Shown piece after piece: positions 46,033 to 54,251 of a stretch of DNA of 64,000 nt (position 1 is the first letter of the stretch; each line of letters starts with the position of its first letter). The notes under the pieces are model-generated. The model saw only the letters and a program-made list of their open reading frames with translations. It had not been told where the DNA came from and searched no databases. The DNA lies in assembly GCA_030603665.1 (NCBI GenBank), contig JAUVXJ010000009.1, forward strand, positions 1 through 64,000, read 5' to 3'. The stretch comes from Chloroflexota bacterium. GTDB lineage: Bacteria; Chloroflexota; Anaerolineae; UBA7937; B3-Chlor. The translations under genes and the position numbers were made by a program.

Positions 46033-46106
46033 GAAATAAAAGGCGGGAACCCTCGACTATCCCCTTGACCACACATATGGCCAACCGGATATCCGAAGGC
46101 TCCCGC
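46033..46106 (-). promoter_or_regulatory. Attenuator-like hairpin in the imuB leader
   Basis: Minus-strand GCGGGAGCC (46106-46098) pairs over 9 bp, one G-U, with GGTTCCCGC of the 46052-46043 arm. The U-rich run CTTTTATTTC follows at 46042-46033, about 30 bases before the imuB start. The loop contains a CGGATATCCG palindrome. It could end transcription before imuB in undamaged cells. Function is inferred. Confidence 0.45.
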
Positions 46107-46170
46107 GCGGTGTTCGCTCTGGGAGCGATGAGGCTTCAGCCTCTTCCCCTGCCTCTCAGGGGCGCACCAT

Positions 46171-46184
46171 AGAACAGATGTTCT
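46171..46184. promoter_or_regulatory. LexA-type SOS box AGAAC-N4-GTTCT
   Basis: A perfect palindrome with the GAAC-N4-GTTC core bound by LexA in Gram-positive bacteria and in Dehalococcoides. It lies just downstream of the -10 over the predicted start site of imuB, an ideal repressor position. Confidence 0.88.
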
Positions 46185-46185
46185 T

Positions 46186-46214
46186 ATTATAACGCGAACC
46201 TTTCTCTTTGTCAA
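46186..46214 (-). promoter_or_regulatory. Perfect consensus promoter of imuB-DUF6504-dnaE2
   Basis: Minus-strand TTGACA (46214-46209), 17 bases, TATAAT (46191-46186). A promoter this strong needs tight repression, which the adjacent SOS box supplies. Confidence 0.92.
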
Positions 46215-46446
46215 GCAAGTGGACTCACCAGACCATTCATCTCGCCCGCATTCGAAAGTGAGACAAGCATCACAACCTGTGCTACTCTACAACTGAAGGT
46301 ACACAGCAGTCCTGCCTGTCGCAGAAGAAAGGGGCTCATCCGTGGCTGCTTTCACTCTCTGGACGGCGCGGCGTTGTGTAAGAGCTGACGCTCATAGGGG
46401 CACAGCCGCACCTTCAAAGCCTCAAAGAAAGGAGTGGAGAGCAGCT

Positions 46447-46698
46447 GTGGAAGAGCATCAAGAGAGGATCGAAGGCACCGTCAAGTGGTTCAGTGACCGC
46501 AAGGGCTACGGCTTCATCGTTCGCGAGGGAGGCGACGACGTATTCGCCCACTACTCCGGCTTCCGTGCCGGGGGACCCCGCTCCCTCTATGACGGCGATA
46601 AGGTGGAATTCGCCATCCAGGACGACACTCGCGGTCCCAGGGCTGTGGACCTGGTGGTCACGCAGGAGGCTGAACGGCCCAGCTCCGCCCGGTGGTAG
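46447..46698 (+). CDS. Cold-shock domain protein
   Basis: Encodes 83 residues from GTG 46447, with GGAGAG 5 bases upstream. RNP1 (KGYGFIV) and RNP2 (DVFAHY) of the cold-shock domain are present after EGTVKWFSDR. About 12 extra residues at the C-terminus are polar. The frame is open to 46342 but that part is unlikely to be coding. It binds single-stranded RNA or DNA. It is divergent from imuB and only a weak promoter (TACTCT) was seen. Confidence 0.88.
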   Translation: MEEHQERIEGTVKWFSDRKGYGFIVREGGDDVFAHYSGFRAGGPRSLYDGDKVEFAIQDDTRGPRAVDLVVTQEAERPSSARW

Positions 46699-46740
46699 AT
46701 CCTAGCTAGTTTCACCGATCAGCGGTGAAGGTTCCAGAAA

Positions 46741-46768
46741 GAGCCTCGCTGACATGCCAGCGAGGCTC
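46741..46768. terminator. Hairpin after the cold-shock gene
   Basis: A perfect 11-bp stem GAGCCTCGCTG with CAGCGAGGCTC and a 6-base loop, 43 bases after the stop. No U-tract on the plus strand; a short TTTCT follows on the minus strand. It probably ends the cold-shock transcript or protects its 3' end. Confidence 0.55.
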
Positions 46769-47333
46769 CTACCCCTCTATTGTCTGTCGCTGTCATCCCC
46801 ACCAGCGGGTGGACCCATGGCGATTCCACACTGCCTATCTCCAAAACCTGACCTGACGCAGGCCGGTCCTTCGTGGCGACTGTCGTTGCGCCCAAGGAAC
46901 GCTGGCAGTCTTGCCACACCGCTTTCGCCTCGGGCCGGCTGCGAATCGGACAGGGGGTGCGTGAACCTCATGCCCCTGCCATCGGTGTTGGATATGCAGG
47001 AGCGATACGCGGGGCCCATACACTCTGATAGGTCGAGCCGGCGATGGCGTTGAGTGGGGTCTGGACCGCTGGTGGCAAGTGGACTATAATGGCCTTTGTT
47101 GGGTTGAGCTGCGCTCATAGCCATGGTCAAGGGGACCTCTTCGCCACGTCGGCGCTGGCCGGTTTGCTCGACCTTGGTCCGCTGCGGACAGGAATGCTGG
47201 ACAGCGTGCGCTTCACACCTCACGTCTCGTAGCGAGGCGATTCAACGAGCGACCTGGCCCAGGGTGAGAAGCTGGCAGCTACACCAGGGCCGAGGTCGGC
47301 GACGCCTGCACTCTCCGCAGCTTAGGAGGCTAG
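46769..47333. other. Intergenic region before the MoxR operon
   Basis: About 565 bases with no supported gene. Only the promoter at 47062-47090 was recognised, giving a leader of about 235 bases before moxR. No riboswitch consensus was found in the leader. Confidence 0.5.
47062..47090 (+). promoter_or_regulatory. Putative promoter of the MoxR operon
   Basis: TGGACC (47062-47067), 17 bases, TATAAT (47085-47090). The -35 has two mismatches. Confidence 0.6.
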
Positions 47334-48272
47334 ATGGACTTCAGTCAATTCTCCCAGGCGGTCAAGGAAAACGTGGGTCGCGTGATCATCGGCAAGGCTG
47401 ATGTCACCGAACTGCTCCTCGTGGCTCTCTTGACCGAGGGACACGTGCTCCTGGAAGACGTGCCCGGCATCGGGAAGACGACGTTGGCCAAAGCTCTGGC
47501 CCGCAGCCTGGACTGCAGCTTCGCACGCATCCAGTTCACGCCGGATTTGCTGCCCAGCGACGTGACGGGCCTGAACTACTACAACCAGAAGAGCCAGGAC
47601 TTCGAGTTCAGACCTGGTCCCGTGCTGAACCAGGTGCTCCTGGCCGATGAGATCAACAGAGCCACGCCGCGCACTCAATCGGGCCTGCTGGAGGCCATGC
47701 AGGAGCGCCAGGTCACGCTCGACGGCGAGACCTACCTCTTGCCCCGGCCCTTCCTGGTGTTGGCGACTCAGAACCCTATCGAACTGGAAGGCACCTTCCC
47801 TCTGCCGGAGGCACAGCTGGACCGCTTCCTCCTGCAAGTCCGGCTGGGCTATCCCACCGAGGAAGAGGAGGAGGAGATACTGCTCACTTATCAAACCAAT
47901 GACCCCTTGGTGGAGCTTCAACCCGTGGTCTCTGCGGATGAAGTGCTGGAACTTCAGCGTGCGGCGCGGGAGATACACATCAGCACAGACGTGCGCCACT
48001 ACATCTTGCGGGTGGTGCGCACCACGCGAGAGCACGAGGCCGTGGATCTGGGGGCATCGCCGCGTGGAACCCTGTCGCTCTTCAAGGCCAGCCAGGCCCT
48101 GGCGGCCCTCCGGGGCCGCGACTTTGTCATTCCCAGCGATGTACAGCACTTGTGCGCCTCTGTGCTGACCCATCGCCTGCACATCAGCCCTCAAATCCGG
48201 TTGCGAGGGCGCACCCCTGACGAAGTGGTGGCCGAGATCGTGGGCTCAGTGCCGGTGCCAGTGGTGGAGTAG
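47334..48272 (+). CDS. MoxR-family AAA+ ATPase
   Basis: Encodes 312 residues. Walker A is EDVPGIGKTTLAKAL, Walker B VLLADEINRATPRTQS and sensor 1 VLATQNPIELEGTFPLPEAQLDRF. MoxR proteins act as chaperones with DUF58 and VWA partners in maturation of surface or enzyme complexes. GGAGG precedes ATG 47334. It leads the three-gene set with the DUF58 and DUF4129 genes. Confidence 0.94.
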   Translation: MDFSQFSQAVKENVGRVIIGKADVTELLLVALLTEGHVLLEDVPGIGKTTLAKALARSLDCSFARIQFTPDLLPSDVTGLNYYNQKSQDFEFRPGPVLNQVLLADEINRATPRTQSGLLEAMQERQVTLDGETYLLPRPFLVLATQNPIELEGTFPLPEAQLDRFLLQVRLGYPTEEEEEEILLTYQTNDPLVELQPVVSADEVLELQRAAREIHISTDVRHYILRVVRTTREHEAVDLGASPRGTLSLFKASQALAALRGRDFVIPSDVQHLCASVLTHRLHISPQIRLRGRTPDEVVAEIVGSVPVPVVE

Positions 48273-48278
48273 CAGGGC

Positions 48279-49655
48279 ATGAAGAGCCAGTCCGAACTGG
48301 CAGAAGCAGAACGCCGCCGTGAGGCCGGACGACCAGATGTCCTGCCGGGCGGGGAGGGAGAAGCGCTCAATCTCTTCGAGCGCACCCTGCAGGAACTGCG
48401 CGGTGACCGGTATCTGGATCTGGACAAGGATACCCAGTTCAGCGAGGCCTGGATCATCCTGGGCGTGGTGCTGACCCTCGTTGGTGTCGTGCTCAACAAT
48501 CAGTTCCTGCTAGTCGTGGCCCTGAGTCTCTTTGGCGTCACCGCCGTAAGCTGGCTGTGGAACCAGCTGAGCCTCTTCGGTCTGCATTACGACCGCCGTC
48601 TCAGCGAAGCGCGGGCCTTCCTGGGCGAGACCATAGAGCTCACCCTGGAGGTGCGGAACCGGAAGTTCCTTCCTCTCACCTGGCTCGAGATACTAGACCT
48701 CTTCCCGGTGGGCCTGTCCATGGACGGAGGAGAGGTGATCCCCAACAGGGCCAGCAACCTGGGTGAATTCCGCACCTTCTGGATGCCCGGCGCCTTTCAG
48801 GGGCTCCGGCGCCGGTTCACTGTTCATTGTACCCGGCGAGGGTATCACACCTACGGTCCGGCCACGATCAGCACTGGCGACGGCTTTGGCTTCTTCTCGC
48901 GCAAGGCTGTGAAGGCCAAGCCGGATCACCTCATCGTCTATCCCCGGCTGTACTCAGTGAGTGATCTGCGGCTGCCGGCCAAGAACCCTTTTGGGGTACG
49001 CGGCGCCCGTGATCGCTTGTTCGAAGACCCTCTCCGCACCATGGGCATCAGGGAGTGGCAGCCTGGGGACGATCTGCGCCGAGTGCACTGGAAGGCGACC
49101 GCCCGCCACCAGCGGATGCTGAGCCGCATCTACGAGCCCAGCGAAGATCCGCAGATACTGGTCTTCCTCAACGTGACCTCCCTGCCTCGTCACTGGCAGG
49201 GGAGCATCCCTGAATTGACGGAGAGGGTGATCAGTGTGGCCGCAAGCCTAGCATCCATGTGCGTTGAAGCCCGGGTGCCGGTGGGATTGATCTCCAACGG
49301 CATGTTGCCCGGCAGTGACCAACCAGTTCGTTTCCTGCCAGGCCGCAGCCCCAATCAACTGGTGCGCATTCTGGAGGCCCTGGCTGGGATCACGGCCTTC
49401 GCCTCATTGCCCATCGAAGAGATGGTGCTGAGGGAATCGCCCAAACTGCCGTGGGGTTCCACTCTGCTCGTGGTCACAGCCACCGCCCACGAGGATCTGT
49501 TGGCCGCTCTTCTGGAGTTGGACGAGGCAGGACGAGAGGTGGTGCTGCTAACGTTGGCCGAAGAGCCCCCGCGACGCGAACTCCCGGGCGTCCTGGTCTA
49601 TCACCTTCCTCACTTGGTAGACGACCTGATCGCGCCTCAGGAGGTGGTGGCCTGA
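48279..49655 (+). CDS. DUF58 domain membrane protein
   Basis: Encodes 458 residues. Two membrane helices (about 48-90) follow a charged N-terminus. The DUF58 core reads FEDPLRTMGIREWQPGDDLRRVHWKATAR (split at RIYEPS next), then a VWA-like C-terminal part. Members are usually coded with MoxR and a transglutaminase-like protein. The partner role is known by gene association only. The stop shares an A with the next ATG (TGATG). Confidence 0.9.
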   Translation: MKSQSELAEAERRREAGRPDVLPGGEGEALNLFERTLQELRGDRYLDLDKDTQFSEAWIILGVVLTLVGVVLNNQFLLVVALSLFGVTAVSWLWNQLSLFGLHYDRRLSEARAFLGETIELTLEVRNRKFLPLTWLEILDLFPVGLSMDGGEVIPNRASNLGEFRTFWMPGAFQGLRRRFTVHCTRRGYHTYGPATISTGDGFGFFSRKAVKAKPDHLIVYPRLYSVSDLRLPAKNPFGVRGARDRLFEDPLRTMGIREWQPGDDLRRVHWKATARHQRMLSRIYEPSEDPQILVFLNVTSLPRHWQGSIPELTERVISVAASLASMCVEARVPVGLISNGMLPGSDQPVRFLPGRSPNQLVRILEALAGITAFASLPIEEMVLRESPKLPWGSTLLVVTATAHEDLLAALLELDEAGREVVLLTLAEEPPRRELPGVLVYHLPHLVDDLIAPQEVVA

Positions 49656-51100
49656 TGTTGCTTGCAGATCGCCGCCGGGCACTGATGCATCTCTGTCTGG
49701 TGGGCATGGAGATCGCCTTGTTCACGCCTTTTGCCACCCTGTTGCTTCACCAGCACGGGCTGGGGTGGTCGCCTGTGGTGACCTTCCTCCGTTTGCTTGC
49801 GGCGTTGCTGCTGTGGATCCTACTCCTGGAGTTGCTGGATCGACTGGAGATGGGTTCTCCCTGGCACCAACTCTCTGTGGGTCTGCTGCTCTCGGTGAGC
49901 ACCCTGGCTGTCGTGCGTGTCTGGCTCCACGGGGACGCTGCCCTGGATGACTTGTCCTGGTTGCGCGCCACGTTCGATGCCCTGTTCAACTTCCATCAGG
50001 GGCTGCGACCTGAATTGGTCGTGGTGTTGATCAACCTTCTGCTGTGGCACAGGGCCACCAGCGCCACCAGCCGGTCTCTGGACTTCTTCAACGTGGGGGT
50101 CAGCTTCCGGTTGGGGATCCTGTTTATGATCCTGGGCGGCGCCCTGCTGATGCACGTCACGGGGTACGATGTGACGGGCTTGTTCTGGCTCTATCTGGCG
50201 CTGGGGTTGATGTCGGTGTCCCTGGCCCGCATTCAGGACAAGGCCAGCAGTGGAGGCAGCGTGGGGAAGCCGATGTCTGGGAGGAAGGTGGGCCAGCTGG
50301 CCGCGGCGGTGGGGCTGACGGTGGGTGGCGTGGCCGGTCTGTCCTTTGTCTACACACCATCGAGCATTAGGACTGTGCTCGGCTGGCTGAGTCCCCTGTG
50401 GACCGCGTTGGGTGTTCTCGTGGATCCGCTGCTGCTGATCCTGCTATGGGTGATAGAGGTCATCGTCAACGGGCTGTACTGGATACTGAGCCGTTTGATG
50501 GTGGGTACGAGGTTGGAGTTCCTGGACCAACTGAGAGAGCGTTTTGCCGAGCTGGCTTCGTTGTCGCAGGGGTCTGAGACTGCTACTCTCACCTTGCCAC
50601 CGTCGCTGCTGACGGCTGTACGATACGGCGGCGTGCTGTTGGCCCTCCTGATCGTGCTGGGCGTCGTATTGCTCTCCTTGGAGAGGATCCGCGCCCGGCA
50701 GCACACCGAGGGGTCTGAGGAGGAGCTAGAGGAGGAGATCACGCTTGGCGGCGGGACGCTGGGACGAGGACTGCGCTGGCTCCGAGATAAGGCAGGGTTG
50801 GTGAGGCGATTCGGTGTTGGCCGCGAGCTGCTGGCGGCCATCTCGGTGCAAAACATGTACGCCAATCTGAGCCGTCTGGCCGGCGGGCGAGGCTATCCCC
50901 GACACCCTGCCCAGCCACCGGACCGGTATCTGCCCGACCTGGTTGAGGCCTTCGGCGGGCATCGGGAGGCCCTGTCCCGCATCACGCTTGCCTACATGCG
51001 TGTTCACTACGGCGACCGGCCGGTGACCTTCGGCGAACTGGGCCGGCTGCGTGGGGACTACGACCAAGTCCGCAGCGCAGAGCAGGAAGCCGACGTGTAG
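49655..51100 (+). CDS. Multi-pass membrane protein with C-terminal DUF4129-like domain
   Basis: Encodes 481 residues from ATG 49655, with AGGAGG about 10 bases upstream. About eight to nine membrane segments fill residues 10-360. A Glu-rich stretch and the last 110 residues (NMYANLSRLAGGRGYPRHPAQPPDRYLPDL, broken at its middle; then RITLAYMRVHYG) resemble DUF4129. The extracytoplasmic transglutaminase core usual for the third gene of MoxR-DUF58 operons was not seen. Function unknown. Confidence 0.75.
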   Translation: MLLADRRRALMHLCLVGMEIALFTPFATLLLHQHGLGWSPVVTFLRLLAALLLWILLLELLDRLEMGSPWHQLSVGLLLSVSTLAVVRVWLHGDAALDDLSWLRATFDALFNFHQGLRPELVVVLINLLLWHRATSATSRSLDFFNVGVSFRLGILFMILGGALLMHVTGYDVTGLFWLYLALGLMSVSLARIQDKASSGGSVGKPMSGRKVGQLAAAVGLTVGGVAGLSFVYTPSSIRTVLGWLSPLWTALGVLVDPLLLILLWVIEVIVNGLYWILSRLMVGTRLEFLDQLRERFAELASLSQGSETATLTLPPSLLTAVRYGGVLLALLIVLGVVLLSLERIRARQHTEGSEEELEEEITLGGGTLGRGLRWLRDKAGLVRRFGVGRELLAAISVQNMYANLSRLAGGRGYPRHPAQPPDRYLPDLVEAFGGHREALSRITLAYMRVHYGDRPVTFGELGRLRGDYDQVRSAEQEADV

Positions 51101-51133
51101 GAGAAGCTTCAAGCGTGTTCTACGGAGGCGAAC

Positions 51134-51961
51134 TCAGTCGGGTGGCTGGTCTTCCACACCGAAGCCCGCTGTGGCAAGGACTGCGATCAGAGCATCCAGC
51201 GCGCTCTGTATCCGGCGCTCGACCTCGTCCCTGGCATCTCCGGCTGCAGATAGAGTGAGGAGGATCCTCACCTCCGGCCCGTACCGCTTGGCCCTGGATT
51301 TGATGTAGACCTCGGGGTGCGCGTCCACCACTTCGGCCAGGATGGGCGCCAGCGAGGACTCATCCCCGCAGTGGGCGATGATGGCCCTCTCCTGGTAGTA
51401 GCTGTCGCCAAAGATGGCCCGCAGGGTGGGAGGAAGAGTCTCTTCGTAGATGCCCTTCATCTCCTCGGGGACGCCGGGCAAGGAGACTAGCGTGGAGACG
51501 CCGATCTGGAGCACGGCAGCGGGTGCTGTCCCCACGGGGTTGGCGACGGCGGTGGCACCCTTCGGTAAGTAAGCCATCTTCTTTCTGGCTTCGGTAAGGG
51601 CAGAGTCCTTGATGTAACCCTTCTCTGCCAGCGTCTCGTACCTGGCCTTGACCAGGGTCAGCGCTTCGGCGTGCAACTTGAGAGGTCGAGCCACAGCTTC
51701 GGCCACTGCCTGATGTGTGATGTCGTCTCCGGTGGGGCCCAGTCCCCCTGTGGTGATGATCAGGTCTGGTAGCCTGTCCAGAGCGGATCGGATCTCGTCG
51801 GCGATCGCCACAGTGTCATCCCTGATCATGGCTGCTCTGGTCACCTGCCCACCGACCCCGGTGATTCTCTTACACAGCCAGTTGGTGTTGGTATCCAACA
51901 CGTCTCCCAACAAGAGTTCGTTGCCGATAGCGATGATCTCTACCTTCGCCTGTTTGCTCAC
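51134..51961 (-). CDS. cinA: CinA-family protein, N-terminal (MoaB-like) domain only
   Basis: Encodes 275 residues. AIGNELLLGDVLDTNTNWL and TTGGLGPTGDDITHQAVAEA are the CinA/MoaB signature, an ADP-ribose pyrophosphatase-type domain in family members. The C-terminal nicotinamide-nucleotide amidase domain of full CinA (about 410 residues) is absent. It is the last gene of the polysaccharide transcript, 21 bases after the eIF2B-like gene, and ends convergent to the DUF4129 gene. Confidence 0.85.
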   Translation of the reverse strand: MSKQAKVEIIAIGNELLLGDVLDTNTNWLCKRITGVGGQVTRAAMIRDDTVAIADEIRSALDRLPDLIITTGGLGPTGDDITHQAVAEAVARPLKLHAEALTLVKARYETLAEKGYIKDSALTEARKKMAYLPKGATAVANPVGTAPAAVLQIGVSTLVSLPGVPEEMKGIYEETLPPTLRAIFGDSYYQERAIIAHCGDESSLAPILAEVVDAHPEVYIKSRAKRYGPEVRILLTLSAAGDARDEVERRIQSALDALIAVLATAGFGVEDQPPD

Positions 51962-51982
51962 GTCTCGATAGCCCTTCCTTGT

Positions 51983-52900
51983 CTATTGGTCGAGCAGCAT
52001 CTCATTCATTTTCATTTGCTCGAGTATCTCGTCCAACTCTCCACCAGCGAGTATCCCTCTCTCTGTCACCATGCCGCTCACACAGTCCAGAGGCGTCACG
52101 TCGAAGTAGAGGTTGAGTACCTTCACTTCCTCGGGATGCCCAGGCCAGACCTCCTGGGGGTCCTTGGGCTCGATACGGAAATGGGGGTAGTTGGAGGGGA
52201 GGAACTTCTCCGTGCCGGATAATGCGTAGAAGGGCACGCCCTGCGCCCTGGCCGCCAGCGCTATGGGGTAGGTGCCAATCTTGTTCACCAGACCGTGCCG
52301 GGAGACACTGTCCGCTCCCACGATCACCAGGTCCACCTGGCTCATGAAGTGCGCGACCGCCGAATCTGTGATCAGTGTAGTCTTGATACCTTCCTCGGCC
52401 AGCCTGGCGGCGACAGCACGACCTTCGTAGATAGGCCTGGACTCGGTACACACCACCTCCAACTGGCGTCCGTGGGTGGTGGCCAATTGCAGGGCCGCCA
52501 GTACCGTGGAACTCCGCGAGTGGGTCAGCACGCCGGAGCCGCTGGCAAGCAAAGAGAGGGCTTGCCGGGCGATTCTCTCGCTTCTCGTGTGCAGTTCTGC
52601 GCCGAAGTCGCGCGCCGCGGAGATCGCAGCCCTTCTGGCAGAATCCACGTCGCGGGCCCCCTGCACGCTGGCGATCACAGAGTTGACCAGGTTGAAGAGC
52701 GGAGCCATGGAGGGCTGTGTCTGGATCAGTGTTTTGCCCGTGAATACCAGTTGGCAGAGAAAGGAGCTGGCGTCCTGAGCGTCGGCCTCGCCGGCGAAAA
52801 GCGCCAACGCTTCCGCCGCTCTGGTGGCTATCTCGACGGCCCCAGACGTATTGTCCGCTGCTAGTTCCCCGATCAGGGCTTGGACCGACTTGGGGATCAT
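51983..52900 (-). CDS. eIF2B-alpha/ribose-1,5-bisphosphate isomerase-like protein
   Basis: Encodes 305 residues of the eIF2B/MtnA/R15P-isomerase superfamily: ILTHSRSSTVLAAL, VVCTESRPIYEGRAVAARLAEEGI, LVIVGADSVSRHGLVNKIGTYPIALAA and the C-terminal YFDVTPLDCVSGMVTERG. These proteins bind sugar phosphates or isomerise them. Substrate is unknown. It follows the sugar dehydrogenase gene by only 4 bases, so a sugar-phosphate role in the cluster is possible. Confidence 0.85.
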   Translation of the reverse strand: MIPKSVQALIGELAADNTSGAVEIATRAAEALALFAGEADAQDASSFLCQLVFTGKTLIQTQPSMAPLFNLVNSVIASVQGARDVDSARRAAISAARDFGAELHTRSERIARQALSLLASGSGVLTHSRSSTVLAALQLATTHGRQLEVVCTESRPIYEGRAVAARLAEEGIKTTLITDSAVAHFMSQVDLVIVGADSVSRHGLVNKIGTYPIALAARAQGVPFYALSGTEKFLPSNYPHFRIEPKDPQEVWPGHPEEVKVLNLYFDVTPLDCVSGMVTERGILAGGELDEILEQMKMNEMLLDQ

Positions 52901-52904
52901 CTCG

Positions 52905-54251
52905 TCACTGTGGGGGTGAAGGGGCGCCGACCCTGTAGATCTTTTCCCTGTTGGCCTTCACCGTCCTGGTAGCGTTCATCGTATCCACGACCACCGGGGC
53001 GTGGGCCACGATCCAGTTGTAGTCATACGACTTGTGGCCGGCCACGATGACCACGCAGGCCTGGTTCTCCAGGAGTTGCTCGGTCACGGGGACGGAGGTC
53101 AGGGTCTGCTCGTCGTGGTAGAAGACATCCTTGCCCACTGTGAACTCCGGGATATGAGGATCGTTATAGCTCACCCTGGCTCCGGTGCTCAGGAGCAGTT
53201 CGATGACCCTCTGGGCGGGGGAGTTGCGGGCATCGTCTACGTCCGGCTTGAAGGACACACCCAGGACAAGGACTTTGGCCTGCCGCAGTGTCTTGCCCGC
53301 GGCGTTCAACGCCTCCGCGATCTTGGACATCACGTGGTAGGGCATCCCTTGATTCAGCTCAGCGGCCAACTCGATGAAGCGGGGGTAGAAATCGTACTCC
53401 CTGGACTTCCAGAAGAGGTAGTAGGGGTCGACGGGCACGCAGTGGCCGCCCACTCCCGGTCCCGGGTAGAAGGGCATGAAGCCAAAGGGTTTGGTCGCGG
53501 CGGCCTCGATGACCTCCCAGATGTCGATATTCATACGCTCAGAGAGTTTGGCCAGCTCGTTGATCAGCGCGATGTTGACGCTGCGGAAGATGTTCTCCAG
53601 GAGCTTGGTCATCTCAGCGGCGCGCGGCGAGGAAACAATGTGCACCTCCGGCATCAACTGCTCCAGCACGAGCTGGGCCAAGTCTGCGCAGCGAGGCGAG
53701 AGGCCGCCCACGACCTTGGGAGTGTTGGCCACGGTGTACTCGCTGTCCCCAGGATTGACCCGCTCTGGGGAGAAAGCCAGGTGGAAATCCCGCCCAGCCT
53801 TGAGGCCCGAAGTCTCCAGGATGGGCAGTACGTCCTCTTGGGTCGTGCCGGGATAGGTGGTGCTCTGTAGGATGATCAGCTGCCCTTGTGTCAGACGTGA
53901 CGCTATCTCCTCGCTGGCAGCTACCACATAGGAGAGGTCGGGGGTCTTGGTCTTGGTGAAGGGTGTGGGTACACAGATGAAGATGATGTCCATCTTGCTC
54001 AGGACATCGGGATCGGTGGTGGCGTGGAACAGCCCTTGGTCGACAACCTGGGCCACATCCGGCGTGTCAATGTCTTGGATGTAGCTTTCGCCGCGACCTA
54101 TGGCCGCCACGCGCTCCTGGTTCACGTCCAGGCCGGTGACGGGGAACCCCAGGCGGGCGAACTGAATCGCCAGGGGCAGCCCTACGTAGCCCAATCCCAT
54201 GAGGCAGATGCGGGCCTCCTTACTCTCGATCTTACGCTCGAGGTCCACCAT
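52905..54251 (-). CDS. UDP-N-acetyl-D-mannosamine dehydrogenase-like (WecC type)
   Basis: Encodes 448 residues from ATG 54251 behind GGAGGGAGG; the open frame reaches 54308 within the previous gene. An NAD-binding GLGYVGLPLAIQFARLG lies near residue 20. The catalytic Cys is in GPGVGGHCVPVDPYYL (about 265). The C-terminal domain has VLGVSFKPDVDDARNSPA. It oxidises a UDP-HexNAc or UDP-hexose C6 to the uronate for surface glycan. It overlaps the WecA-type gene by 20 bases. Confidence 0.9.
   Translation of the reverse strand: MVDLERKIESKEARICLMGLGYVGLPLAIQFARLGFPVTGLDVNQERVAAIGRGESYIQDIDTPDVAQVVDQGLFHATTDPDVLSKMDIIFICVPTPFTKTKTPDLSYVVAASEEIASRLTQGQLIILQSTTYPGTTQEDVLPILETSGLKAGRDFHLAFSPERVNPGDSEYTVANTPKVVGGLSPRCADLAQLVLEQLMPEVHIVSSPRAAEMTKLLENIFRSVNIALINELAKLSERMNIDIWEVIEAAATKPFGFMPFYPGPGVGGHCVPVDPYYLFWKSREYDFYPRFIELAAELNQGMPYHVMSKIAEALNAAGKTLRQAKVLVLGVSFKPDVDDARNSPAQRVIELLLSTGARVSYNDPHIPEFTVGKDVFYHDEQTLTSVPVTEQLLENQACVVIVAGHKSYDYNWIVAHAPVVVDTMNATRTVKANREKIYRVGAPSPPQ

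Noticed and set aside
46026..46214. 62-codon frame in the imuB leader
   Set aside because: It would start at the -35 box of the imuB promoter, so it could not be translated from that transcript.
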